Shown here in pieces: positions 12,107 to 25,697 of a DNA stretch of 64,000 bases; within the stretch, counting starts at the first letter, position 1; each line of letters opens with the position of its first letter. The stretch is from NCBI RefSeq assembly GCF_000189635.1, contig NW_002476457.1, positions 372,001 through 436,000 of the forward strand, given 5' to 3'. The notes beneath the pieces were generated by a model that saw only the letters and a list, made by a program, of their open reading frames with translations, was not told where the DNA came from and ran no database searches. Source of the DNA: Tetrahymena thermophila SB210 (lineage: Eukaryota > Ciliophora > Oligohymenophorea > Hymenostomatida > Tetrahymenidae). The position numbers and the translations under genes are program-made.

Positions 12107-15100
12107 ATGATTTATATAGACAACCTAAAGACTAATATGATTTACTAATAAATAGTCTGTGTCTTGTTTTTTATTATTCTTAACTTAAAAAATGTCTTTG
12201 CTAACTAAGTCATATATAATCCACTACCTATTATTGATATAAATACTTAGCAATACGGCCGATATATATATTCTACTACAGTAATAGAAGATTATCCATA
12301 AGTTCTAGTATCTGTTTTTCTCTAAGAAAGTCTAGCCTTATTTGATTTGAGTTAAAATTGCTAATTATTTGCCATTTACAATCATACAGTTTAATAGGCA
12401 ATATCGAGAGGTAGCTTCCTTTACTTCATCACTTAAGATCATTAAATGATTATTTAAAAATATATTCCCGCTTCATCATCAAACATTGATAATTATCACT
12501 AATATTTAATCAATGTAAATATTTACTAAAATACTAGTTTTGCTTTTAATAGTTTATATGTTGATAGCAACCAAAAATATTTATACATTGGCTGCTTTGG
12601 CTACTTGATTATATTGGATGTGAGCAATAAATTAAATATTTAAGAGATAGCTTTTGTAAGCGTTACTCATGATTTTACTTATTGGATTACACTAATTGAA
12701 GATCAATATGTACTTTTGAGTAATTACTATTCAAACATATTGATATTCGACATTAGCGATATTTAAAGACCTGTTCTGTTTCGTAAACTTGATCAGGTAG
12801 GAAGTGAGTCAGTGTAAACTTACTTCTTTTAGAATCAAAAAATACTTTATTCACTTTCATTTTATTATTTTTTGCAAATTACAGATTTAAGCTTGCTATT
12901 CTAAAATAAAACATAATTTTAAACGATGGATGAAAAATAATTTGTCTAAGGTATATTCAATATACAAAGCAGCTATGTGATTAATTCTATGTTTGTTTCT
13001 ACAGATGAGAATTACTTGTTTCTTACAATACGCTCAAATGGATTCTTAATATATGACATTTCAAATACACAATTTAAAATGAGTCCATAGTTTTTAATCA
13101 ATGTTAATTCATTTGGATTTTCTACTTTCATTCAAACTGCTGGAATAAATGATAGATATATTGTATTTTCTGAGGGAATTTCTTTGAAGATATATGAGAA
13201 AACTACTCCGAATACTTCCTAAACTGTAATAAACATTTTTAACTTAGATTAGTGTATATTGGTAAACAGCTTTAAGGAAATGTGGCCATGGAGTATTATA
13301 TATATAGAAAACAAGTACTTAGTTGTAACAGCAGGATTTACAGGCTTTCAGATACATGACATGACTATTCCGTTGATGCCTCAATTAACTTTTAAAGATA
13401 AAAGAGAGAATGCTTCTTATGATTGCAGTTTATATCTCGCTAAGAGAAAAATTTTACTCATTGGCTAATCTGAAAAAGGAATAGCATTTTATAATACAAC
13501 TTTAAGCTATTCTTCACCTACTTTTATACTTTCAAAAATTTACTCTGCAAACCCTGATACAGATTCTTTTGTTTCAAATTCTGACGAAAATATTTTAGCC
13601 TTTGTTGATGAAAAATCATTTGGATTTATTGATTTAACTGATATTTAAAATACTTTTGTCATTGATTCTGTGCAACTTCCTCCAACGGAATCAAGGTCAC
13701 TTGAAGGTATTGCTATGGATGAAAATTTTTTATATGGTTGCTCTGCTTTGAGAAATAGAGGAGTTTATTATTTTAAATTTGATTATCCTGAAGGCGGAAA
13801 AAATACAGGGAAAAAAATATAAATTATTAACTTTGTGGAACTCTATGGTGCAGAGTCTGTCATATACGATAAAAGAAATAATGGAATTTTTTATGTGGCT
13901 GATGGTGTTTCTGGAGTTACTGTCTTAGATAGTTCTGATAAGACTAGATAAATTTAATTGGTTAGTACAAATTCTGTGTTAGGATGGGCAGGAAGAGTCT
14001 TTCAGCCTGATGGGAATTTAAATATTCTGATTGTGAGTCACCATGACAGAGGATCAATATCAGTAATGGATATTTCCAACCAGTATTAAATAATAAAAAT
14101 ACAAGAAATGTAATTTATTCCTTCTGGTAGTTTTGCTTCAGTAACTGATCTTTAAAACAGTTTCTTGGCTATTACTGTAACAAATGGATTTAGAATTTGC
14201 TAAACAAATTCCCCTATAAATTTACACGCTTAAATGATTCGATCTAAAGATAAACAATCATCTGAAAATCTAATTGACATCTTCAATCCATTTATATCAT
14301 CCTAAAAAGTTAATAATTAAATTGTTGCCAAGATCGGTGAGAGTGTTTCTTTTACAATAGTTCCTTTATACTATTTCTAAGGCATTTAGTATAAATCTTT
14401 ACTTCAATATGATTAATACTAAACCAAATAAATACCAAGTTGGATTACTTTCTAACCATTTACATAAACCATTAATATGGTTCCTTAATACACATATATT
14501 AGCTCCTATTAAGGTTTTTGCATTCTTCTTTTGGACATATATCTACAAATTTTTTCAAACTAATTTATATCTCCGCAGTTTAATATAACAAAAGAACACT
14601 CAAGTAATCTTTATGACTACTTTGTAAGCCTTTTTTAATTTATTTTTTCTTTAATATTTAATTCAATTTTTTTTTTCTTTTACTAAAATATTTTTTAACT
14701 TATAAATTTGAATGATATTTTTTTTTATCTACTAATTCATTATTTCGACAATTGAAAATTTCAAATAAAAAAAGGATTTTTTTTAATAAATAAATTTTGA
14801 TAAAATAGATTCAATAAGGTATTTTGAGCTAGGATGGATTTTTGAGCAGTACTTATGACCCATTGATAAGATTTAAGATTGATTGGTAATAAATTTATAC
14901 CAATAATGATGTGCCTTCAAATGATAATCTTTCTAGAATTTATGATTATGTTAAACTCACTGTAGACAGATCAACTTTTTACTATCCAATATTTATAAGA
15001 ATTTTATAGTCTCTGAATTTAAACTTTACAAATGCTCAGGGGATTATTGAAACCTATTCTTCTTAAGTTATGGTATAAATAAGTTTGGTATTTGAAGATC

Positions 15101-18003
15101 CTTCTTAACTTAAATAGCAAAATAGACCTTAATTTATACCTTAAACATTTAATGGAATACTTTCTGATTTAAAAAACTAAAATTTACAGCTTGATTTACG
15201 AGGAATAGTTACTTCTGTAAACAACATTTTAAAAGATTAAATATACATTTATATACCCAAATATATTCAAGAGAGAGCGATGATTTAATTTTTTGTTAGA
15301 GATGAAATAAATGCAGATTTGTAAAAAACTGTATATTTATCAGAAATACCTTAATTTAAGTAAAAAGCTCCTCTTTTATCTCTATTAAGTATTCAAGAAT
15401 AATATGAACAATAATATCCAGGAGGATTATTCGTAGAGTAGACATTTTCAATTAATATAAACTAGAATTCTTTCAAGTCTGAAGCATTTCTTCAGATAAA
15501 ATATCAAGTAAATTTTATTATGAAGTTAAGATTTCATCTTATTTTTTAAAAAGCCTTAAAAAAATGTGCATTATTTGTGTCTTGCTTTCATAAAATAAAT
15601 ATCTTAATTAAAACTTTTAAATAGGTATTAATATCTGATGGAATGTGGAGGAATTTGACAAGCTCAGATTGGATTTCTTTTGAAAATAATGGATAAAATT
15701 TATATTTAACTGGTAAAGGAAGCTTATCAGACTTATAAAAATCATTTAGTTTACAAGTAATTGCAACAGATGAATTCGAAAATAATACATAAACTCTTGT
15801 TGTTACATTTTGTTAGATACCTTTAACTATAATACTACTCTATGTGGGATATTTACTAATCATAATTTTCTTTATTATATTTTTTTACTGCATTCGATAG
15901 AAAATTCACCATAGATTCTTTCCTTCTTAATTTTAAAGGAAATTAGAGAAAATTTATTACAAAAATCACTACTTTAAAAAGATATATTTGATGAAGGATT
16001 TTCATGCTATATCTACTAAACTTATTTATTTACTAAAATAAGATTATATCTAAAAAAACAAGAAAAATCTAAGCTATTTTTAACAGATAAAAAGCTAAAT
16101 TTAAAAATCTCCTAAAAGAAGCAACAGTCTTTAACTTAATAATGTCAAATAATCAGAAATGCTATTTCTTTAGTAATATATAGATGACTAGGGTTTACCA
16201 AACATGAATAAAATAATTTTAGATTTAGTAAATATTTATAACTAAAATATTTCTAAATTCCAGAAATTAAATAGCTCTGAGTTTAATTAAACTAATAGTC
16301 GTTTATACTAAGCAATTAAAAGTGTATTCACGTTGAGAATTTTAGAAACAGACAAACAAACATTAGAAATTTTTTTAATTCTAAAAAAAACTCTCAAACA
16401 AAAGACTTAGAATGCTCTAAATTGGTATTAAGTAAATATTTTTTTTCTATAAGTATTATGTTAAATTTTAAATAATTACTGTAATTCTTCATATATTAAT
16501 GATATTAGCTCCAAAATCTAAACTAAAGCTTTTAAATCCATTAACATAATTAATTTTTTTAAAAATTAATTGAAAACTAAATATCTTTTTATATGAGGAA
16601 TTACATTGATTAGAAAATTATTTTTATCATTTAAAAGTTAGCTTAAAATTTTATTTTTAAAAATCCTTCTGTGTTATTAAGTTTGTTGAAATCCTTAATA
16701 AATAAATAAAAATAATGAAAATAGTAATTGATAGAAATACAAAGTGAGAAAGAACAGTATAAGTAACATTCATTGAAAAGCAACTTATTTTAAATTAGAC
16801 AGCTAACTAAAGACTTAAAGCTCACATAAAATAATCAAAGTAAATAGTAATTGGAGGATATCACAAAGGTATAAAACCTATCACTTAATAATCAAACAAA
16901 TTTAACACTAACTTAACCTTCATAATAGCTGATGCATAATAAAACACAAAGCAACTTAAATTATTTGCCTAGTAATGTTTTTTTGATGCCTGAAATAAAA
17001 CTCAATGAAGAAGCGTTGATCTCTCAGATAAGTTAAATATATAAAAAATATAATGAATAAGGGCTAAAATTATTAATATAAAATGAGTCTGGATCTTTCT
17101 ATAATTTTTAGCTTCTTAAAAGCGCCATATTATCTGAATTTTATGGTTTTGGACAGAATTATAAACCAAAGAGGTTCAAATCTTCACATGGGAGTGTTAT
17201 TCATTTGAGCCAGAATTAAATAAAAGATATCAAAATTTTTTTAAAGGATTCTGAGTAGGACCAAAAAGAAAATGGCATTTTCTATTAAATTTGTAGTAAA
17301 ATAAAATCAATTTTATTCTTCAATTACAAGAAAATAGGACAGAATTTCCATTCAGCATAAAATATAAGAAATTGGCTTAGGTATCAGATAAATGAGAATT
17401 ACATAATCCTTTAAGGCGAGCCTTAGAAACTAAATGTTGGTGAATACCTAATATAAATTTTGAATTCTGACAAATATGTTACTTATCAATACTCTTTATA
17501 AGTAGTGTTAAATAAGCAAGAGGCTCACGCACCTTCATAGATAAAATAAAAATCGAAAAAGCTAAAAGAAGCAAATTAATCTAAAAATCTTTAAAAAAGT
17601 GTGGCTTATCAAAAGCAATCAATTTTTTTGCAATCATAAGAAAAAATAGAGCCACCAAATAGTGAAAATCAAATATAAGATGAGCAACAGTCAAATATTA
17701 TTTTAAAAACAATTTAATTGAAGATTCCCTAAAGCAATTATTTTTCTGAAGTGAAGCTATAAAAAACAGAAGAAATAAATAATTCTTCTATATTATCTTA
17801 TAATTTGAATAAAACAGTCAAAAAAGATGATGATTTAGAATCCAGCAGCTCAACATTCGAAATTTAAAAGAGATTCTCCTTTGATAAGTCTTATGTAAAA
17901 TTTATTTTTTTAATTAATACCACTCAAACAAAAAACATAAAAATAGGCCTAGATAATCCCATATTTTGGTGAAAATATAAGAAAAGAAGAGTCATATAAT
18001 TGA
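12107..18003 (+). CDS. LVIVD-repeat / cadherin-like type I membrane protein (paralog 1)
   Basis: Predicted 1,749 residues in five exons, split by introns 14624-14808, 15508-15624, 16432-16724 and 17895-17946; all exon lengths keep phase 0. Residues about 10-33 form a hydrophobic signal-like segment (VCVLFFIILNL). The large outer part carries repeats such as LIILDVSN, ILIFDISD, LIYDISN and VTVLDSS, the mark of LVIVD-type propeller repeats. A cadherin-like fold follows (WISFENN...LTGKG...IATDEF), then one membrane span (IILLYVGYLLIIIFFIIFFY) and a long basic, Ser/Gln-rich cytoplasmic tail that contains a second fold of similar shape (YIILQGEP...LNVGEYLIQ). By analogy it is a cell-surface protein; its ligand is unknown. 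The last 19-codon exon is uncertain: without the final intron the frame stops at 17972. Paralogs lie at 25698 and 34117. Confidence 0.8.
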
Positions 18004-20923
18004 ATATGATTTTATAAAATAATAATTGCGATATTTTTCTATAAAGTATATTATTTCTTTTAAATAACAATCACTATATGTTATCTATTTTTAGGATGAA
18101 TTAATTAATTGAGCTATTATTAATAAATGCAAAAAAGTAAAAATTTTATGCGTCCAAAACTAATTTTATAAATTAAAATTGAATAGAATATAAAAGGAAG
18201 ATTTAAATATAATGAAAATGATGTTTAATTTTTTAGTATTTTCCTAATATCTTTAAAATATCGAAAAAGACATAAACTAGCCTAAATTAATTTGCATTAT
18301 TATTTGATATCATGTTGTGATATCTATAATATTTATTTGTGCTATTATATAAATTAATGAATTAATATTTTGATAATATAGTTTGTACTATTTATATAAT
18401 TTAGTTAATAATACTAGCTAGTTCCTTGTAAATTATGAGTTGTAATTAATAATAATATAAATTTTATATAACAAATTTATGAGTAACGAAACTTCAATTT
18501 ATTATGCATAAGCATACTCTTGCTCGAATAGATTTTAACAGGTTTCTCGCAATGATTTTAGAGCATTTATTTTTAGGTTGCTGGGTTTATTACATTTTTT
18601 AAATTCTGAGTCATTTATCAGGTAAAAAATCAATCAAATTAATAAAAATTCTATTTTTTGTAAGTCTTCTAATCTTAAAACAAAAGTTATTAATAAACAT
18701 AAAAGAATGAAAAATTACAATTTTGACATTATATAAAAATTAAAAATTATAAATTTAATGGTAATTCTTCTTAGCCAGTAAGTATAATAATATTAACATT
18801 TTTAAAAAAGAAACAATACTACTTGAAAAAAAAGATTTTTATTATAAATCTGTGAAAAATTGCGAGAATTTTTTTTCTGTATAATTTTGTTTTTTTAAGT
18901 TTGAAAGTATTTTTAGTTTTTCTTAAATATTTTAAAATTGAAAAGTGTTTTTAAATATTGCAACAAGCATTTTCATAGATTATTCCTGAAGATTTAGATT
19001 ATTTTAATTTTGTGCTCTTTCTATTTTATTAAAAATGAGTATCCATGTTATCCAGACTAATTTAGTTCATTTATTTTAACTGAGAAGAATAATATGATTA
19101 TTTTTTTTGAAACATAAATTTTACTTGAATTTTTAATTTAAATTTGAATTAAGTAAAAAATTTTTTGGTTTGACTGATTTTTCTTTATAAAAATTGTGCT
19201 TTTTTTAATATAATTTATTTGTTAAACAATATATGAAATTATTTTTAAAGTGTAATGGCTGTTTTTAAACTGAAAGTATTTAATTTATGAATATGATTTT
19301 ATATTTAACTTAGATTAATGCACTAGATATTTTAAAACTATTACCTTTATCAATACACAGCTGATTTTCATGCTTTGAATATTCAACTCAATTCTAACTT
19401 ATTATAAAAATTAAAATCTAGTTATTAATTTTTTATCTAAAAAGACATTTTAAAGTAAATTATTGATTATTGAATTTATATTCGATATAAAAATTATTTA
19501 TTTTTTTATTGTTTAGTTCTATAAGTTTTGTTTAAAGAAATTTAAAGAAGTTCTTTTAGTAGCCATTAACACAATATTTATTGAAATAAACTTTTTAATG
19601 ATATTTTATTTATTTTGGTTATTATTACCAAAAAATACAATTTAAAATATCCAGTATTATAAAATAGGCTACTATTAAGCATTTATGAATTAATGTGAAA
19701 TTAGTATTTAAATAAGGTTACAAAAATTTATTACATATAAAATTAATTGTAACATTTCTTATAATTTTAAATAACTATGATTAAGAAAGGGTTAAGAAAG
19801 TACTTAATTAATTTTTTGCATTATTTAATTAATTTTTGGATAAGTATAAGAATTAATTCAATGTAATATGACCTTTGTTTGCTAATAAGCTCATTGATAA
19901 ATTAATAATTTTTTGATTAAATTAATTAATAGATTAAAAAATAGAAAGAATGGCTATTTTTAGAACTATGACAAAATTATAATGACACACTATTAATTAA
20001 TTAATAAAAGCAAATAATAAAATACTAGTAATAAATCATTTAATTCAATTGCAAATATAAAAATAGATATGTATTTAAATAGATAAATAACACTTTATAA
20101 AAATAAATACTTTTATTTTATAAAATGGAAAAATATTATTTTTTATACGAAATTAAAAGGATGAAAATAAATCGAAACATTTTCATCAATACATATTTTA
20201 AAAATTTTGTTACAAAAATATTTGATTGGATTTTTTTTTTATTAAAGGAAATAATATTTTTGACATTTTCCAAAGAATAATGTAATAAAAACTTATTTAT
20301 TTATGATTTACTTAAAATAAAATAAATAGCCGGCTTACAAATTTATTAGAACGAAACTTTAAAATTTATATTTTTTACTGGAATTAAATCTTCCTGTGCT
20401 TGTAGTTTTATCATAATAATTAATAGAAATGCATTTTTTCAAGCAGTAATGCTTACAAATTATGCTTTTAATGTAAATTAAAAGGATCCTTATTAAATTA
20501 AAATTGATTCAGCGCATTTAATTTAAAAAGTACAAAAAGTGATTTGTTAATTAATTAATTAATCAAATAAATAAATATATTATCAAAATCGTATTTTAGA
20601 CACTATAATTAGTGTCTTTACCTTATTGATATAATTAGACTTCAAAAATTAATTTAAAATCCTTTTTATAGAGTTTTTCATTCAAAAATTAATTAAAATT
20701 TTTCTGTTCTGTTTGCCTTACACAATGATAATTAACATACAAACACCAAACAAGCTACTAATTAGTCAGTCAATCAGTCTCATTAAATACAGCAAGCTCA
20801 AATTAAAAATGAAATATAATTAATTTAATACAAAAAAATACTTAAATAACAAAACTTTAATAAACTCACCATAAATACTATTATTAAAATTAAAATATCA
20901 AATTTTATCAAATCTTTTAAAAA
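18004..20923. other. 2.9 kb gene-poor intergenic region
   Basis: Very AT-rich, with only one open frame of any note (18479-18826, listed separately). I find no tRNA-like B box, no rRNA and no transposon hallmark. The last part is the 5' flank of the P-type ATPase gene. Confidence 0.5.
18479..18826 (+). CDS. Possible small gene or first exon, 115 codons
   Basis: An ATG-started frame reads 115 codons to TGA under the ciliate code. The first 45 or so residues look protein-like in composition (Ser, Arg, Cys, Gly and Ala present; slightly richer in GC than the flanks), and a GT follows at about 18620, after LNSESFIR. The rest is Asn/Lys/Ile-rich like translated spacer. This could be a short exon of an undetected gene, a decayed gene or chance. 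I recognise no family. Confidence 0.25.
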
Positions 20924-23900
20924 ATGAATAATTAAAACCAACACACAATAAAGGTTGGCAAGTCAAATGTCGAAGGTGGCTGCGAAGTCCTGTACGCTAA
21001 GCTCTTGAAGCAGTCTAAGTCTGATATTGCCCTTGTAGTTTTCTTGAGTGTAATTACTTGTGGTGTCTTTCTTCTCTTGCTAAAATGGTCCTTCCGCTTA
21101 AGAAGAAAATTCCTTTATAAAAACTGCTCAAGTGTAGCTGAAAGCACTCATGTATTAGTAAGAAATGAAGACGGTGTAGTTTCTATCCAAAAAAGAGAAT
21201 CTTTCCAAATAAGAAATCAAACCACTTAATAATTAGAAAATTGGGTTTGCTTCAAAAATCGTAAACTTGTTTATGTCCTCCGTAACTCATAGGAAGGCAC
21301 TTAAGAGTTCAGAGCAGTAGAATTTCCAATCTGCGAAATTCCTTTCTCTTAACTCTCCAAGCGCGAATTTTTGACTGCAGAGTAAGTAATTGAACATAGA
21401 GAAGAATATGGTATTTGCGAAAAAACTATTGAAATCCCTTCTTTGTTCGGTTTCCTTGCTCATGAAATGACCTCTCCCTTTTACTTCTTGTAATATGCTA
21501 GTGTTATAATTTGGCTCTTATAAAACTACGTCTAATTTGCAGTCATTATTATTAGCGTATAATTTGCAATCACTCTTTTAAATTATGCTATGACAAGAAT
21601 GTCCTTAAGAAAAATCCAATAACTTGCCAAAAATAATTAAACTATCACAGTTTTTAGAGCTGGTAAATAAATAAATGCCATATTTTTTTCTTTTAATTAA
21701 AATTTACTTCTTTATTATTTAAAATCCCCTAAACAAACTTCAACGAATAGTTAATACGTTGGTTGAGCAAACATTTTAAAATAATTTTAGAATTTTCTTG
21801 TTAAATTTGCTTTTGCTATTTTATTTTTATAATTTATATTAAAATAACAACTTATCAAATAAATTTAGATTCATAGTAAGGCAAGGTGATCGATTGCAAA
21901 GAACTTGTTGTAGGCGATATCATAGAATTAAAAGAAAAAATGGTTATTCCTTGCGACTGTATGTTACTTTCTGGAGAACTTCTTATGAACGAAGTTTCCT
22001 TAACTGGTGAATCTGTTCCCATTCCTAAATCACCAATTGGTTAAGAAGATGAATCTTGCTTTGACTATTCCTCTTCTGATCATAAGGTATTAATTAAATT
22101 ATTAATTTTATTCATATCAATATTACAACTCTTTATTGTAATAATAAATTTATTAATTTAATCTTTTTAATAATAATTAGAAATTTTACTTATTTGATGG
22201 TACTACTATTTTCTAATCTAAGACTGACGGCTAAGGAAAGGTATTAGCCAAGGTTATCAGAGTTGGATACACTTCTTTCAAGGGATAAATTTTGAGATCC
22301 GTTTTATACCCAAGACCCACAGAATTTGATTTCATCAAAAACTCTATTCTATTCTTTGCAGGTAATAGATCAATAAAATAAAATAAAAACAAATTAATTA
22401 ATTTTTAATTTATATAAATAAATAGGATTGAGTGTTGTTATGTTTATTATTTTCTTAGCCAGAGTTCCCAAAATGGTTGATTTGGAAATAGATGTTATCA
22501 TTTATTTTTATAGATTATTCGATACTATTACATGGATTGTTCCTCCTTTCTTACCTATTTTCTAATCTCTCAGTCTCACTTTCTCTTTGATGAGACTTAG
22601 AAATAACAACATTTTTGGTATTGAACCTCAAAAGACACTTATTGCAGGAAAGGTTACTCATATGTGTTTCGATAAGGTAATTGTTAAAGTTTATTTTTGC
22701 TATTTCTCATTAAAATTATTTTTTAAATATTTATTAGACTGGTACTTTAACAACCATCGGTATTGATGTCAATGGATATTATGGCTCTAATTTGACTAAA
22801 ATGCTTACTATTAAGGATGTTAAGAAAGAAGAATTTGAAGATAATATTCATTTCAAATTATTTTCTACTTGTCACGGTGCTTACTTGTTGAATAATGAAT
22901 TAGTTGGAGATATGCTTGACATTGAAATGCTCAAATACTCATAATACAAGATTGAAAATTCTAAAGACGTCTCAATTAAATTCACTGCAACAAAGGGTTC
23001 TTCTAAGTTAGAAGTTTTGAACATCTTTGAATTCGATTCTGATGTTTAAAGAATGTCTTCTATCGTTCGTGATACTAAGTAAAATAAGTGCTATGCTTTC
23101 TTAAAGGGAGCTCCTGAACGTGTTAAGGAATTATGTACTGAAGATTCTATCCCCGCTAACTTCACAGAACAATTAAATAAACTCTCTCTTAAGGGTTTCC
23201 GTGTTTTGGGTTTATCTTACAGAGAAATTGACTAATCCAATGAAGATGTCTCAACCATGTAGCGTCAAGATTTGGAATAAAATCTCAGATTCTTAGGTTT
23301 TTTGGTTCTTGAAAATAAGTTGAAAGAAGACACAGCAGATGTCATCAAGCGTTTAAGAGAAGGTGGTGTCTAATGCAAAATTATTTCTGGAGATAACCCT
23401 TTAACTACTCTCCAAACTGGCTCTGAATGCAATATCTTAAATCCTGAACAAAAGATATTCTTCATCGATATGCAATAACCTGGCTAAAACATTGTTATTT
23501 CCAAGGTAGAATCAGAAAAAATAGAAACACTCTAAATTCCTAATGACTAAAATCCTCTTGATGTTATTAATCAACTTGTCAAGAATCAAGAATAAATAGT
23601 TATTACAGGAAAGATCATCGAACACTTTGAGAATATGTTAAAACAAATTAACTAAAACAATAACAGCAGCAATGGAAGTATGTCCGACCACAGAAGCAGT
23701 GACAAAAATACAGAATAAGGAAATGAAAATCAAAACGCCTAACAACTAACCTTGAACGAAGAAGAGATTGCTTCTCTTCAATCTGGAGTCATGAAAGGTT
23801 ATCAAAGTTTAGTTAAATAAGCAAGCGTTTTTTCTAGAATGCGTCCTGAATAAAAGAGAAGAATCATTGAACTTCTCTAATTATAACATATTAAAGTCGG

Positions 23901-24780
23901 TATGATCGGTGATGGTGCTAATGACTGTGAATCAATTAAATAAGCCGATGTTGGTATTTCATTTAGTTCTTCTGATGCTGCCTTAACTGCTCCTTTCTCT
24001 TCTAAAAGTGATTCTATCTCATGTGTTGAAACTATTCTTTGTGATGGTAGAGCTACTATGGCTATCAATGTAGAAATCTTCCGTTGTATTGTCATTTAAA
24101 ATATTCTTAAATTCGTAGGCTGTATGGTCATGCTTGAAGAAGCACAAAACTTCGGTGATTTCCAATTTACATTTTTGAGTTTCCTTTGCGGTATGCCTTT
24201 ATTAGCTTTACTTGCTGCTAGTAAACCTGTTAAAAAATTATAACCTGAAATACCTGATGATAAGTTTTACAAGTTACCTAACTGTGTTAGTATCTACTCA
24301 TAGATTATTATATACTCAGTAGCCATGATTATTTCTGCTCTCTATCTTAAAGATTAACCTTGGCACATTTCTGATGAAACTCTTGACGTTGTTAATGGAC
24401 AAAGAATTTTCAGAAAGAAGGGTGAATTAAATACTGTTGTTTTCTTGATGATAGTCATTTTTTACATGACTTCTTGTTTCAGTTTTTACATATCTAAGCC
24501 TTTTAAGTAGCTCTTCATTTAAAATTACTTACTAACACTATTCTGGCTCGCTGAATTTACCTATGCAATAGTTATGTTTGTCAAGCTTGATACTTAAATT
24601 CCTACTTTTGACTTTGATCTTAACCTCTAAGATGAATAGAAAGCAATGAATATCATGCTTATGATTACTCTTTTAGCTGGAGCTGGTGCATGCTTATTTG
24701 AAGACCTTGTTGTCAAAAAGTTTATTGCTAAAAATGAATCTACTGACCAAAGATTAAAAATTATTTAACTCAAGTAATGA
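20924..24780 (+). CDS. P5-type P-type ATPase (ATP13A/Spf1-like)
   Basis: Predicted 1,143 residues in five exons with introns 21663-21868, 22087-22180, 22362-22425 and 22677-22737; the total is an exact codon multiple. An N-terminal hydrophobic hairpin (about residues 40-60) precedes the core. Actuator loop: LTGES (T292-E294). Membrane helix 4 motif: PPFLP. Phosphorylation site: CFDKTGTLT with D462. The hinge is GDGAND at 854-859, followed by six C-terminal helices. PP-x-LP in helix 4 and the sequence after DKTGT point to the P5 class, whose known members move polyamines (P5B) or extract mistargeted transmembrane helices in the ER (P5A). I cannot decide between these, because PPFLP matches neither PPALP nor PPELP exactly. 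A Ser/Asn/Gln-rich insert lies just before the hinge (about 23640-23760). It ends at TGA 24778-24780. The gene sits between LVIVD paralogs with no obvious link to them. Confidence 0.9.
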
Positions 24781-25697
24781 TTAAATTAAATGATTGATTG
24801 ATCATTCAATCAATTGTTTATTTGTTTACTCCACATACTAATTACTGATTTAATGATAGACAAAAATTAAAATCTACTTTACTAATATGATATAATTTAC
24901 TTTTAATTTATATACAAACGTATTCAAATACATACTTAAATACTTATTGTAATTTTCTATTAAAATTTAACAACTTTAATAAACTTTCTGGTTTAAACTT
25001 AAACAAATACTTTTTAAAAATATATTTAAATCATAATTAAATTCTTTAAAATGTGTAAATGTTTGATAAATTTTAAATTATTTATTTTTTAGCTTCTTAG
25101 ATTAAAGCACTTGTGATTTCCAGACATCTCACTTTCATAGTTCAATTCAATCAATTGACTTATAGAGTATAAAAATTTCAATTTTATTTATTATTTTTAA
25201 GAATATTTTAATATTCGTTTAATATTGCTTGATGTTATCTTTGAATTATTATCATTTAGAAGAAAATCTATTTGTTAGTTTTATAGTTTTTAAATTATTT
25301 ATGTTCTTGCACCATTTTGCTTAAACAAATCTTATATAATTTGTTGTAAAAGAAAAGTAATCATAACATAATTTATTATAAATTTTTTAAATTTTAGACC
25401 AAAAATTTTTTTTTCATGTCAAATAAATAATATTCAAAACAGCTTTTACATTAATTATATTCAGAAAGCACTTTGTATTTTTTCATCTTTATATTTGAAG
25501 TTGGTGTAAAATTTTAATTTCTTATAGTACTAAAGATTTTACTATATATCAATCATTTTATTAATTAACTAATTGAATTATTTTGCTTTTATGAATAATT
25601 AATTTAAAACAAGTAAAATAAAGGTATTTCTTAATATATTGATTGTCAAATGAACTCATTTTTTAGATATAAATAAATTTTATTAGCATTTTTTATA
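24781..25697. other. Intergenic spacer
   Basis: AT-rich DNA between the ATPase stop and the second LVIVD gene. A short TTGA/TCAA ladder lies at about 24790-24815, just after the ATPase gene. Nothing else of note is visible. Confidence 0.5.

Noticed and set aside
17895-17946. Coding continuation of LVIVD paralog 1 through this stretch to a stop at 17972
   Set aside because: It is AT-rich, bounded by GT and AG, 52 nt long, and skipping it gives a charged tail like that of the paralog; kept only as an alternative.
23877-24095. Minus-strand open frame inside the P-type ATPase
   Set aside because: It is antisense to the conserved GDGAND region and has no independent support.
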